Shown piece by piece: positions 41,842 through 50,608 of a stretch of 64,000 bases of DNA; the first letter of the stretch is position 1, and each line of letters opens with the position of its first letter. The stretch spans positions 23,739-87,738 of the forward strand of contig NWBJ01000045.1 in NCBI GenBank assembly GCA_002633115.1. The letters are read 5' to 3'. Source of the DNA: Muribaculaceae bacterium Zag1. Lineage in GTDB: Bacteria; Bacteroidota; Bacteroidia; Bacteroidales; Muribaculaceae. The notes under the pieces were generated by a model, which worked only from the letters and a program-made list of their open reading frames with translations, ran no database searches and was not told the origin of the DNA. The position numbers and the translations under genes were made by a program.

Positions 41842-42013
41842 AAGTAATAAGTAATAAGTAATAAGTAATAGTGAATAGTGAATAGTGAATAGTGAATAAC
41901 TCATAACTCATAACTCATAACTCATAACTCATAACTCATAACTCATAACTCATAACTCATAACTCATAACTCATAACTCATAACTCATAACTCATAACTC
42001 ATAACTCATAACT
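41842..42013. repeat. Three-block heptanucleotide array: (AAGTAAT)4 (AGTGAAT)4 (AACTCAT)16
   Basis: 24 in-phase heptamers over 168 bp plus partial AACT, ending 1 bp before the ATG at 42015. Confidence 0.97.
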
Positions 42014-42014
42014 A

Positions 42015-42545
42015 ATGGAAAGGTTGAGGGGGTATAGGGATGTGCATACGCATCGGATGGATGCGGGCTCGGAGGCGATTATCAATTTGCCGATGGGTGC
42101 TGAGGTGCCCGCCGATGGCTCATACAGCGTTGGCATCCACCCCTGGAACACCTCTCAATCAGACGATTCTATACAACAGCAAATGGGCTGGGTGGCGCAA
42201 TGTGCCATCCAGCCCAATATTGTTGCTATCGGCGAGTGCGGCTTAGACGCTCTGCGCGGCGCTCCCCTCCCCGACCAAGAGCGAATCTTCCGCTGGCACA
42301 TCGCACTGAGCGAGCAGCTGCAAAAGCCGCTAATACTCCATGTAGTCAAAACAGCCGACCAAATAATCAGGCTGCGCAAAGAGCTGCGCCCCACACAGCA
42401 ATGGATTGTGCACGGATTTCGCGGCAAGCCCCAATTGGCTCAGCAATTGCTAAGGGCCGGCATAGATATTTCGCTTGGGGATAAATTCAATCCAGAGACC
42501 TTGGCTGTGATTCCGCCTGACCGTCTCTATCGCGATTCTGACTGA
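42015..42545 (+). CDS. TatD-like metal-dependent hydrolase
   Basis: RDVHTHR; IGECGLDALRGAPLPDQERIFRWHIALSEQLQKPLILHVVKT. Confidence 0.85.
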   Translation: MERLRGYRDVHTHRMDAGSEAIINLPMGAEVPADGSYSVGIHPWNTSQSDDSIQQQMGWVAQCAIQPNIVAIGECGLDALRGAPLPDQERIFRWHIALSEQLQKPLILHVVKTADQIIRLRKELRPTQQWIVHGFRGKPQLAQQLLRAGIDISLGDKFNPETLAVIPPDRLYRDSD

Positions 42546-44215
42546 GCGCCGAGAGCCAGCATAGCATCGTAATGGGCAGTGATGTCGTTGCGATGCGAGA
42601 TAAACACCACAGTGGTCTGTGGCAACCGCGCCTCAAGGCGTTGCATCAATGTATCGGCCGTGTGTTTGTCAAGGGCCGAATTAAATTCGTCAAGTATCAG
42701 TATGGGTGTCTCGCGCAGCAAGGCTCGCGCTATGGCTATGCGCTGGCATTGGCCCTCGCTCAGGCTGCTGCCAAGTTCTCCGCAGGGTGTATCCAACCCT
42801 TCGGGCAGGTCATACACAAATTCGGCGGCTGCCGAGTACAGGGCATCGCGCATCTGCTGCTCGGTAGCATCGGGATTGCCAAGCTGCAGATTCTGCCGGA
42901 TAGTGCCAGCAAGCAGGGAGTTGCCCTGAGGCACATACGACATATAGCGCCTCGTGGCTCGCGACACGGGTTCACTCCCATCGTGACCATACACTGAGAT
43001 GCTCCCCTGTTGGGGTCTCAGCACTGCCAGCATCAGCTTGGTGAGGGTGCTTTTGCCTATGCCCGACGGACCCATCACCACTGTCTTGCTACCCGGTGCG
43101 AAGTCGTAGGTCAGATGGTTAACCACCACTGGGGAATTGGGAGAATAGGCAAATGTAACATCTTGAAATTTGATTCCGATCTTTCCTTGCAGCCGTGGCT
43201 CTGCTGTCTCCGCCTCCCCGTCCTTATCCGCTGTAATCTCCATCAGACGGTCGACAGCCGTTGCCGCTGCCACAAGCCCCGGAATAGTAGAACTAAGAGC
43301 CGAAATCGGCCCCTGGATGCGGCCCACCAGCTGCAAGAATGCGGTCATGATGCCAAAGGTTATGACCCCGGCATGCAACTCAAAGATGCTCCAAATAAAT
43401 GCAGTGAGATAACCAGCGATGAATCCCAAGCGCACTGTGGTGCGCGAATACAGGTTGAGGCGCACTTGGGCGCCGACGGTGGCCAACAAGTTCTGCTGCA
43501 ACAGGTTGAGCGAAGCCGTCATGGCTGGTTGGCATTGCAGAGCGCTGACCACGAGGCGATGCTGCAGTCCCTCTTGCATATTCTGATGGATGCGGCTCTC
43601 GTTCTGGCGTATCTGCGAGTTGAGCTGGCGCATACGCCGGAAATAAATTTTGCTTGAGATTATAGCCAAGGGCGATATTATCAAAGCGCACAGGGCCAGG
43701 GTGGTATTCATGGTACAAAGCAGCCAGAATGCGCCAATCAGTTGCACCGATGTTACCAAAATCATTGGTATCGTATCCGTGGCGGTATCTGTAGCCGTGG
43801 ATACATCGATGGTGAGGCGATTGAGCAGGTCGCCCGAGTGGCGCGTATCGGCAAAACTGTCGCCCTCGATCAGATGCGAATAGATGTCATGGCGCATCGA
43901 GTTTGCCATCTTCTGATATCCCAATTGGCGTATGTATTGCACGGCTTGCGACAGGGCCAACTCTGCAAGCATGGTACCGACCAGAGCGGCAGCCAACCAC
44001 CATAGGCGCTCAACCGGCACCGAGCCGTCGGTGGCAGTGTCGATTATCACCTTACTAAGCCAAACGAATGTCAGTCCGGCCCCCACGCGCAATACTCCTA
44101 ATAATGCCACAGCCACTATGCGCCCATGCACCCGCTTGGCCGCATGCCACAGCCAGCGCGCCAACACCGGCAGCGGAGCCGAGGGGGTCTGAGCGAAAAG
44201 CGAGGCAATCTTCAT
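42527..44215 (-). CDS. ABC transporter, fused permease/ATPase (MsbA-like)
   Basis: [48 protein letters not shown]. Confidence 0.92.
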   Translation of the reverse strand: MKIASLFAQTPSAPLPVLARWLWHAAKRVHGRIVAVALLGVLRVGAGLTFVWLSKVIIDTATDGSVPVERLWWLAAALVGTMLAELALSQAVQYIRQLGYQKMANSMRHDIYSHLIEGDSFADTRHSGDLLNRLTIDVSTATDTATDTIPMILVTSVQLIGAFWLLCTMNTTLALCALIISPLAIISSKIYFRRMRQLNSQIRQNESRIHQNMQEGLQHRLVVSALQCQPAMTASLNLLQQNLLATVGAQVRLNLYSRTTVRLGFIAGYLTAFIWSIFELHAGVITFGIMTAFLQLVGRIQGPISALSSTIPGLVAAATAVDRLMEITADKDGEAETAEPRLQGKIGIKFQDVTFAYSPNSPVVVNHLTYDFAPGSKTVVMGPSGIGKSTLTKLMLAVLRPQQGSISVYGHDGSEPVSRATRRYMSYVPQGNSLLAGTIRQNLQLGNPDATEQQMRDALYSAAAEFVYDLPEGLDTPCGELGSSLSEGQCQRIAIARALLRETPILILDEFNSALDKHTADTLMQRLEARLPQTTVVFISHRNDITAHYDAMLALGAQSESR

Positions 44216-44433
44216 GGCACAGGGTCATACCCGCTGCCTCCCCAAGGATGGCATCGGCTTATGCGCTTGATAGCGAGCCATGAGCCTCGCAGTGGGCCGT
44301 GCTTGCGCAGAGCCTGCAGGGCATACTCGCTGCATGTGGGCAGGTAACGACAATTCTGTCCGAGCATCGGCGAGATGCACAGACGATAAAAATGTATGGG
44401 CAGGCTTAAGAGCCACACGAGGCACTGACGCAT
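44212..44433 (-). CDS. yidD: Membrane protein insertion efficiency factor YidD
   Basis: [32 protein letters not shown]. Confidence 0.95.
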   Translation of the reverse strand: MRQCLVWLLSLPIHFYRLCISPMLGQNCRYLPTCSEYALQALRKHGPLRGSWLAIKRISRCHPWGGSGYDPVP

Positions 44434-44792
44434 TGCAATAGTTTTTTCATCGCCTTGTCGACCTTGGCGTAGGGTTGCAACCCCGAATCAACATACACAA
44501 ATGCCACGTCAACCTTCACGCCCTCGGGCCAAGGATAATCCTGCCAATTGAGGCGAAAAGCCTCGCGGATGCGGCGCCTCATCTTCACCCGGTCTACGGC
44601 ATGGCGCAGCCGCTTCTTGGGCACAGAGATCAGGAATTGCACCGGGGCCGACGAGTGGCGCCCGGGATTGCGGCGCCATACCGCCCGGACTGGAAAGGAC
44701 AAAGCAGCCTCGACACCCTCGCCTCGGCCAAAAAGGGCCTCGATGGCAAGGGTGCTGCACAATTTCTGCTGCTTATACAATCGCAAAGCCAT
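44406..44792 (-). CDS. rnpA: Ribonuclease P protein component
   Basis: [27 protein letters not shown]. Confidence 0.93.
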   Translation of the reverse strand: MALRLYKQQKLCSTLAIEALFGRGEGVEAALSFPVRAVWRRNPGRHSSAPVQFLISVPKKRLRHAVDRVKMRRRIREAFRLNWQDYPWPEGVKVDVAFVYVDSGLQPYAKVDKAMKKLLQCVSASCGS

Positions 44793-44823
44793 CTGTGGGC
44801 GCGCCTCAGCTCTCGTTACTGAT

Positions 44824-45588
44824 TCACTCCTCAGCTTGCGCTTCTGCTTCCTGATTCTCGGCCAGGTACAGGTCGAGAGCGGCAGTCATCGACGGAGCCT
44901 TGGCGGTAGGAGCCTCGAGGTCGAGCCTCAGGCCGGCGTCTTTGACAGCCTTGGCTGTGGTGGCGCCGAGGGTGGCGATCTTCAGGTCGCCCTGCTGGAA
45001 GTCAGGGAAATTCTTGAGCAGGGATTCAATGCCTTGCGGGCTGAAGAATACGAGCATGTCGTAGTCGAAAGCCTCGTCGGGGGTGAAGTCGTTGCTCACC
45101 GTGCGGTACATCACAGCACGAGTGTAGTCGATATTGTTCTTATCGAGAATGTTGGTTTCGGCGCTGTGCACATCGCTCACAGCGAAGAGATACTTCTCAT
45201 TCTTGTGTTTGAGAATGTAAGGGAGCAAGTCGTCAAACTTGCCGGTGGAGGCATGGAAAATCTTACGCTTGCGGTACACGATGTACTTCTGCAGATACAG
45301 GGCGATAGCCTCGGTGGTGCAGAAATATTTCATAGTGTCAGGGATGGTGATACGCATCTCCTCGCATAGGCGGAAGAAATGGTCGATAGCGGTCTTGGCC
45401 GTAAAGATTACGGCGGTAAAATCAGGAATCTGCACCTTCTGCTGGCGGAACTCCTTAGCTGACAGCCCTTCTACCTTAATGAAAGGGCGGAACACGACCT
45501 CGACGCCATATTTCTCAGAGATATCAAAATAGGGCGACTTGTCTCCTTTAGGTTGAGGCTGCGATACTAAAATCTTCTTAATCTTCAC
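44824..45588 (-). CDS. hemD: Uroporphyrinogen-III synthase family protein
   Basis: ILVSQPQPKGDKSPYFDIS; VIFTAKTAIDHFFRL; FFSPQGIESLLKNFP. Confidence 0.85.
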   Translation of the reverse strand: MKIKKILVSQPQPKGDKSPYFDISEKYGVEVVFRPFIKVEGLSAKEFRQQKVQIPDFTAVIFTAKTAIDHFFRLCEEMRITIPDTMKYFCTTEAIALYLQKYIVYRKRKIFHASTGKFDDLLPYILKHKNEKYLFAVSDVHSAETNILDKNNIDYTRAVMYRTVSNDFTPDEAFDYDMLVFFSPQGIESLLKNFPDFQQGDLKIATLGATTAKAVKDAGLRLDLEAPTAKAPSMTAALDLYLAENQEAEAQAEE

Positions 45589-45618
45589 TTCTTAAATGGT
45601 TATCAAAGGGTGGAGACA

Positions 45619-46566
45619 TCATAGGCTATTTACCAGAAATAGCGCAATCTGGCACACTAAAATCAAGGGTATGATTTCAAGAGTGCAAAGATACAAAATA
45701 AAATAAAGCAACGAGCCAAAATTAGTGTAAAAAATTCTAAAACCCTTTGCAATAAAGATGACTCTTGCGACAATATACAACGAAATTCCTATCACAACGC
45801 ACACTGCGGCGGCATCGGGATAGAAAATTGCTACCAAAGCGGGGATGATAAGAGCAAAACCGAGCAATAGCTGCGAGGCCTCAAATCCCTTGACGAATAG
45901 GCGCCGACCGGCGCTGTCTGAGAAGGTGTAGCCCAGCAGCTGGTAAACCCCGTACTGCACCACGTAATACACTGCCATCAAGCCGATGAGCAGTCCGGTG
46001 TGCACAAATGCCTTGCCGGGCAGCAACAAGGCATGCACCCCCAAGGCGCTGTCGGCCGAGGCCACGCTGATGCCGCTGTAGAGCAGCAGCCCGGTGTAGA
46101 CGCACCACTGCACGGCCATCAACACTATATATCGAGTTTCGTTTGACGTATGCGGATCGAATACATTTGCTCGGCGCCTCATGCCCCACAGCTGGTGGCC
46201 AAGCGACGAGAATAGGCGGCGGCACTGCTTGTAGCCGAGCATCATCAGTATGAATATGCACGACACGATGGCCAGCACCCCCGAGTTGTCGCCGATGTTG
46301 ATGGGTCGCTCATCGCCGAGGCGTCCCTCGCGCCAATTCTCGGTCGGCAGCTCTGGTTCGGTCTCAATCAGGGCCTCGTCCTCGGGGCCGATCAGCAGGC
46401 AGGGCTCATCGGCATCCTGTCCAGCAAACAGGGAATCGAGCGCGGCCATCTTGGCAGCGTCGAGAGAATCGAGCTGCGCCTTCTGGGCCGCAGCAGCCGA
46501 ATCCAACGCCACCGGCGCCTGTGCCGTCACGACAGAATCATTCTGTATTTTTCCCACCGGCCTCAT
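45619..46566 (-). CDS. DUF4271-like membrane protein
   Basis: Multiple TM helices; adjacent to hemD; FRIFYTNFGSLLYFILYLCTLEIIPLIL. Confidence 0.75.
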   Translation of the reverse strand: MRPVGKIQNDSVVTAQAPVALDSAAAAQKAQLDSLDAAKMAALDSLFAGQDADEPCLLIGPEDEALIETEPELPTENWREGRLGDERPINIGDNSGVLAIVSCIFILMMLGYKQCRRLFSSLGHQLWGMRRRANVFDPHTSNETRYIVLMAVQWCVYTGLLLYSGISVASADSALGVHALLLPGKAFVHTGLLIGLMAVYYVVQYGVYQLLGYTFSDSAGRRLFVKGFEASQLLLGFALIIPALVAIFYPDAAAVCVVIGISLYIVARVIFIAKGFRIFYTNFGSLLYFILYLCTLEIIPLILVCQIALFLVNSL

Positions 46567-46572
46567 CCCTTA

Positions 46573-47136
46573 TTATTCATTCTTCATTATTAATTCAACT
46601 GCCTTTTTGGGATTGGTAGCCACCATCCAAGGCAGATGCTCGGCCTCGGTGAACTCCTGCTCGATCGAGAGTTGTAGCCAAGCCAGCAGCGGGTCGAAGT
46701 AACCGTTGATGTTGAGTATCACCACCGGACCGTGATAGAGGCCCAACTTGTGCCAAGTCATCATTTCGGCCAGTTCGTCGAGGGTGCCCACTCCGCCCGG
46801 CATAGCGATCACGCCGCGCGACAGTCGCGCCATCGTAGCCTTGCGCTCGTGCATGTCCTTGGTCACGATCATGTAGCTCAAGCTCTTGTGATGGCGGTCG
46901 GCCTCAAACATAAACTGAGGGATAACCCCGATGGCGATGCCGCCAACCTCGAGGGCGCCCTCGGTGACAGCCGCCATCATGCTCATCTTGCCTCCGCCAT
47001 TGATCACTGGCACCCCGGCGCGGGCTATGTCTACGCCCAACTCGTGGGCTGCTTTGAGATACAAGGGGTTGATGCGCGTGCTCGACGAGCAGTAGACCGC
47101 GATTCCCGGCTTGATGTTGGCAAGATTTATATTCAT
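46573..47136 (-). CDS. LOG family protein (putative cytokinin riboside 5'-monophosphate phosphoribohydrolase)
   Basis: MPGGVGTLDELAEMMTW (PGGxGTxxE motif). Confidence 0.93.
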   Translation of the reverse strand: MNINLANIKPGIAVYCSSSTRINPLYLKAAHELGVDIARAGVPVINGGGKMSMMAAVTEGALEVGGIAIGVIPQFMFEADRHHKSLSYMIVTKDMHERKATMARLSRGVIAMPGGVGTLDELAEMMTWHKLGLYHGPVVILNINGYFDPLLAWLQLSIEQEFTEAEHLPWMVATNPKKAVELIMKNE

Positions 47137-47190
47137 ATTTGGTGTTTAGTTTTTGGAAAGAATAGCTATTATATTAACAAGGAGAGGGGG

Positions 47191-48420
47191 TTATGGGTTT
47201 TCGTTGACACCGAGCTTGCGGCTGAAGAGCGCGGCAACGGCAGCCGAGCACAGGGCTATGATGCAAACCAAGCCCAGCACTGCCAGCAGGTCAATGCCCT
47301 CGACGCGCACCGGATATACCGAGATTGACAGGTGCGCCGGGTCGCCCGACAGCTTGATTAGCCCCAACCATTGTTGCAACAGCGACAGCACTGCCCCGAG
47401 TATGATTCCCGCCACTCCTCCGGCTATGCTGATCAGACAGCCGAGGTCGACAAACACATTTCTCAGCAACGAGCGCGGAGCGCCCAAGGCCGAGAGGGTG
47501 TGCATATTGGCACGCTTCTCAATCACCAGCAGCGACAGGGTCGAGATAATGTTGAACGACGCTATCACCAGTATGAACGCCAGCATCAGGAATGTGATCC
47601 ACTTCTCGACCATTATCATCTTGAAGCTGTCGGCCTCCTGCTCGCTGCGCGTCAGCACCCGATACCCGGGGCCAAGCTGCTGGACCAAGGCCGAGGCTTC
47701 TGCCTCGGGCGTGCGGCCGGGAGCTACTGTTAGCTCGATGGCTGTAGCCTCTGTATCGTATTCAAGCAGGTCGCGAGCCACGCTCAGCGGCACATACATA
47801 TAGTCGGCGTCATATTCGGGCTGGTCGATCTGAAACACCGAGGTTACCAGCATCTGCTGGCCCCTGAACGCTGTCGAGGGATTTGCCGGGTTGATGCGCC
47901 CCACGCGCCGAGGCACATACAGTTCGACTACGCTGCCGAAGTCGGGGCGGGCGTTGAGGTTGACGGCTACACCGGCGCTGAGCATTGCCGCTGGGGTATC
48001 GTAAGCCTCGCGCAGATATTCGCCATCGATCACTATGTCGGCCACTGGCACCACGCTCTGGTAGGCCTCGTCGACACCTTTAAATATAACGGGTTTCTGC
48101 AGACTGCCGCAGATAGCCAGTCCGCGCTCCTCGATCACCGGCGCGGCAGCCGCAATTGTCGGCAGGGCTTGCAGAGCCAAGGCGAGCGAGTCGGCGTTGG
48201 CGATAGCCTTGCCCTGGGTCGGGGTGATCTTCAGTTCCGGGTCGATGGCCGAGAGGCGCCCGGCGCTGAGGGTGGTGAAGCCGTTGAATACCGACAACAC
48301 GATTACGATGGCAGCCGTGGCTACTGCCACGCCTGCCACCGAGAATATCGATATTATGTTGACGGCGCCATGGCTCTTTTTTGAGAGCAGGTAGCGCAGC
48401 GCTATTCTCAGCGAGAGCAT
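47191..48420 (-). CDS. LolC/E-type FtsX-like ABC permease
   Basis: MLSLRIALRYLLSKKSHGAVNIISIFSVAGVAVATAAIVIVLSVFNGF. Confidence 0.9.
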   Translation of the reverse strand: MLSLRIALRYLLSKKSHGAVNIISIFSVAGVAVATAAIVIVLSVFNGFTTLSAGRLSAIDPELKITPTQGKAIANADSLALALQALPTIAAAAPVIEERGLAICGSLQKPVIFKGVDEAYQSVVPVADIVIDGEYLREAYDTPAAMLSAGVAVNLNARPDFGSVVELYVPRRVGRINPANPSTAFRGQQMLVTSVFQIDQPEYDADYMYVPLSVARDLLEYDTEATAIELTVAPGRTPEAEASALVQQLGPGYRVLTRSEQEADSFKMIMVEKWITFLMLAFILVIASFNIISTLSLLVIEKRANMHTLSALGAPRSLLRNVFVDLGCLISIAGGVAGIILGAVLSLLQQWLGLIKLSGDPAHLSISVYPVRVEGIDLLAVLGLVCIIALCSAAVAALFSRKLGVNENP

Positions 48421-48444
48421 GCTGCTTGGGCGCCCCAGCGGGGA

Positions 48445-48792
48445 TTATTGGCCATCTTTGATGCCTAACAGGTGGTCGATGTTGTCGATATAGTCGAGCG
48501 AATCATCAAGGTAGAAGCTCAATTCCGGTGTCTTGCGCAGTTGGAATCTTACTTTCTGCGCCAGGTTGTAGCGGATTGTCTTTTCCTGGGCCTTGATGTT
48601 CTTCATTATCTCTGCGCTCTTGTCTGAGGGGAATATTGAGAGGTAAACCTTGGCGATCGATAGATCGGGAGAAACCCTGACCTGGCTCACCGACACGATA
48701 GTGCCGTGGGTGGCAGCGGTCTGTTGGCGGAATATTTCGCTCAGCTCCTTCTGCAGGAGGCGGGCTATTTTAGCTTGACGGGTCGATTCCAT
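48445..48792 (-). CDS. rbfA: Ribosome-binding factor A
   Basis: STRQAKIARLLQKELSEIFRQ; VSPDLSIAKVYLSIFP. Confidence 0.9.
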   Translation of the reverse strand: MESTRQAKIARLLQKELSEIFRQQTAATHGTIVSVSQVRVSPDLSIAKVYLSIFPSDKSAEIMKNIKAQEKTIRYNLAQKVRFQLRKTPELSFYLDDSLDYIDNIDHLLGIKDGQ

Positions 48793-48877
48793 AATACTAT
48801 TATTTGATCAGTTACGTTATTTTTCTAATAATAACGCAATTCGTGACCGCAAAGTTACGAATTTTTCCTCAAAAAAC

Positions 48878-49008
48878 GACCGTAAGGACATAAGAAACAT
48901 AAGGACATAAGAACAGTGGAGCAAGCATTTTAGAGTAAATATAAGGAAAATATGAGGAAATGGTCTATATTCTTAGGTCCTTATGTTTCTTACGTCCTTA
49001 CGGTCTTT
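48878..49008. repeat. Family A long hairpin
   Basis: gaccgtaaggacataagaaacataaggacataag ... ttaggtccttatgtttcttacgtccttacggtc. Confidence 0.9.
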
Positions 49009-49023
49009 CAAACACCCTCAGCT

Positions 49024-49653
49024 ATGGAGATTGACGATTATATATTGGAGCATATCGAGGCTGAGCCGGAGCATCTGCAGCGGCTGTATCGCAACACGTA
49101 TCTGAGGCACCTGTACCCGCGCATGTGCTCGGGCCATCTGCAGGGCCGACTGCTGAAGATGCTGACCCAGATGATCCAGCCCAAGCGCATCATCGAGCTG
49201 GGCACATTCACCGGCTACAGCGCCCTGTGCTTCGCCGAGGGCATGCCCGACGATGCCGTGCTGCACACGGTCGAGATTGACGACGAGATGGCCGACGAGC
49301 TGCGCTCGACCTTCGATTCCACCCCCTGGGCCGACCGCATACATCTGCATATCGGCGATGCGCTCGAGGTGGTGCCGACGCTCGACGAGCAGTGGGACCT
49401 GGCATTTATCGATGCCAACAAGCGCAACTACATCGAATATTACGAGATGCTGGTGCCGCGCATGCGCCCCGGCGGCTACATCATAGCCGACAACACCCTG
49501 TGGAGCGACAAGGTGCTCGACCCAGCTGCCAACCACGACCCCCAGACCCGCGCCGTCCTCGCCTTCAACGACCACATAGTCCGCGATCCGCGCGTCTCTG
49601 CCGTCATCCTCCCCCTCCGCGACGGCATGACCCTGATCCGGATACAACCCTAG
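49024..49653 (+). CDS. O-methyltransferase
   Basis: RIIELGTFTGYSALCFAEGMP; DLAFIDANKRNYIEYYE. The ORF-track start 48952 lies inside the hairpin. Confidence 0.92.
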   Translation: MEIDDYILEHIEAEPEHLQRLYRNTYLRHLYPRMCSGHLQGRLLKMLTQMIQPKRIIELGTFTGYSALCFAEGMPDDAVLHTVEIDDEMADELRSTFDSTPWADRIHLHIGDALEVVPTLDEQWDLAFIDANKRNYIEYYEMLVPRMRPGGYIIADNTLWSDKVLDPAANHDPQTRAVLAFNDHIVRDPRVSAVILPLRDGMTLIRIQP

Positions 49654-49659
49654 GGAATC

Positions 49660-49830
49660 AAAGACCGTAAGGACATAAAGACCGTAAGGACATAAGAAAC
49701 ATAAGGACATAAGCAATGTTGTTACATGGATTTTCTGTTTTTTATGTGGCCTTACGTTTCTTATGTCCTTACGTTTCTTATGGCCTTACGTTTCTTATGG
49801 CCTTACGTTTCTTATGTCCTTATGGTCTTA
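49660..49830. repeat. Family A long hairpin with multiple tandem units
   Basis: aaagaccgtaaggacataaagaccgtaaggacataagaaacataagg ... four inverted ttacgtttcttatg units. Confidence 0.9.
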
Positions 49831-49874
49831 TTTTCCTTAAATAATGCTAAATCGAAAATATTTTTGCCCCAAAA

Positions 49875-49892
49875 TTATGTTATATAACATAA
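49875..49892. promoter_or_regulatory. Perfect 18-bp palindrome TTATGTTATATAACATAA in the sRNA promoter
   Basis: Exact palindrome upstream of the -7 box; near-identical site in the second copy (about 2872-2892). Confidence 0.7.
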
Positions 49893-49898
49893 ATGTTG

Positions 49899-49906
49899 TA
49901 ACTTTG
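49899..49906 (+). promoter_or_regulatory. Bacteroidota -7 box TAACTTTG
   Basis: TAACTTTGCATCAG. Confidence 0.7.
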
Positions 49907-49907
49907 C

Positions 49908-49976
49908 ATCAGTTTTTCATGGTATTAGATTTAAGGTAAGAAGATTAGTCGTCGCGATGACGATTAATTTTTTTTG
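49908..49976 (+). ncRNA. Candidate sRNA, copy 2
   Basis: catcagtttttcatggtattagatttaaggtaagaagattagtcgtcgcgatgacgattaatttttttt; promoter, conserved body, terminator stem, T8. Confidence 0.62.
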
Positions 49977-50062
49977 TACCTACTTAATCCATGGGCAAAT
50001 TTTGCAGTCAAAATTTGTAGATTTAGAGAAAAAGCAGTAATTTTGTAGCACATTAAAAAATA

Positions 50063-50557
50063 ATGATTATGTCTTTGAGAAAATACTTTCTTTTAGCTGT
50101 TTGCGCCCTCGTTGCTATCTGCGCAAACGCCCAGCTGCCCTCAGTGCAGCTCAAGACCCTCGATGGCCAAACCGTCAACGCCTCTGAGCTCTCCAACGAC
50201 GGCAAGCCGTTTGTGATTTCATTCTTCGCCACCTGGTGCAAGCCCTGCAACCGCGAGCTCAAGGCCATCCATGAGCAATACGTCGACTGGCAGGACGAGA
50301 CCGGCATGAAGCTCTACGCCATCTCGATCGATGAGGCCCAGAACGCCAGCAAGGTTAAGCCTCTGGTTGACGCCGAGGGCTGGGAATACGACGTGCTGCT
50401 CGACAGCAATAGCGAACTCACCCGCACCCTGGGCATCCAGTCAATCCCCCACGTGCTCATCATCGACGGCAAAGGGCAGATCGTTGACAGCCGCTCAGGC
50501 TACACCGACGGCTCAGAAGAGCACATCATCGAGAAAATCCGCGAACTGATTAATTAA
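50063..50557 (+). CDS. TlpA/thioredoxin-like secreted protein
   Basis: FVISFFATWCKPCNRELKAIHEQY (WCxxC). Confidence 0.93.
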   Translation: MIMSLRKYFLLAVCALVAICANAQLPSVQLKTLDGQTVNASELSNDGKPFVISFFATWCKPCNRELKAIHEQYVDWQDETGMKLYAISIDEAQNASKVKPLVDAEGWEYDVLLDSNSELTRTLGIQSIPHVLIIDGKGQIVDSRSGYTDGSEEHIIEKIRELIN

Positions 50558-50608
50558 TCCATTCCTAACAAGCCACCAGGATAGCGGCCACCCACGCGGG
50601 GCCATTCC

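Noticed and set aside
41898-42009. AACTCAT array considered as CRISPR or coding repeat
   Set aside because: Pure 7-bp tandem units without spacers; the minus-strand ORF through the region (41623-41904) is antisense to recA.
42527-42545. 19-bp convergent overlap of the TatD-like and ABC transporter genes
   Set aside because: Short 3' overlaps between convergent genes are common and need no special explanation.
44548-45369. 273-aa plus-strand ORF
   Set aside because: Antisense to rnpA and hemD; no domain.
48952-49023. N-terminal extension of the O-methyltransferase ORF (MRKWSIFLGPYVSYVLTVFQTPSA)
   Set aside because: Translated from the family A hairpin right arm; the same YVLTVF appears in other hairpin-derived ORFs.
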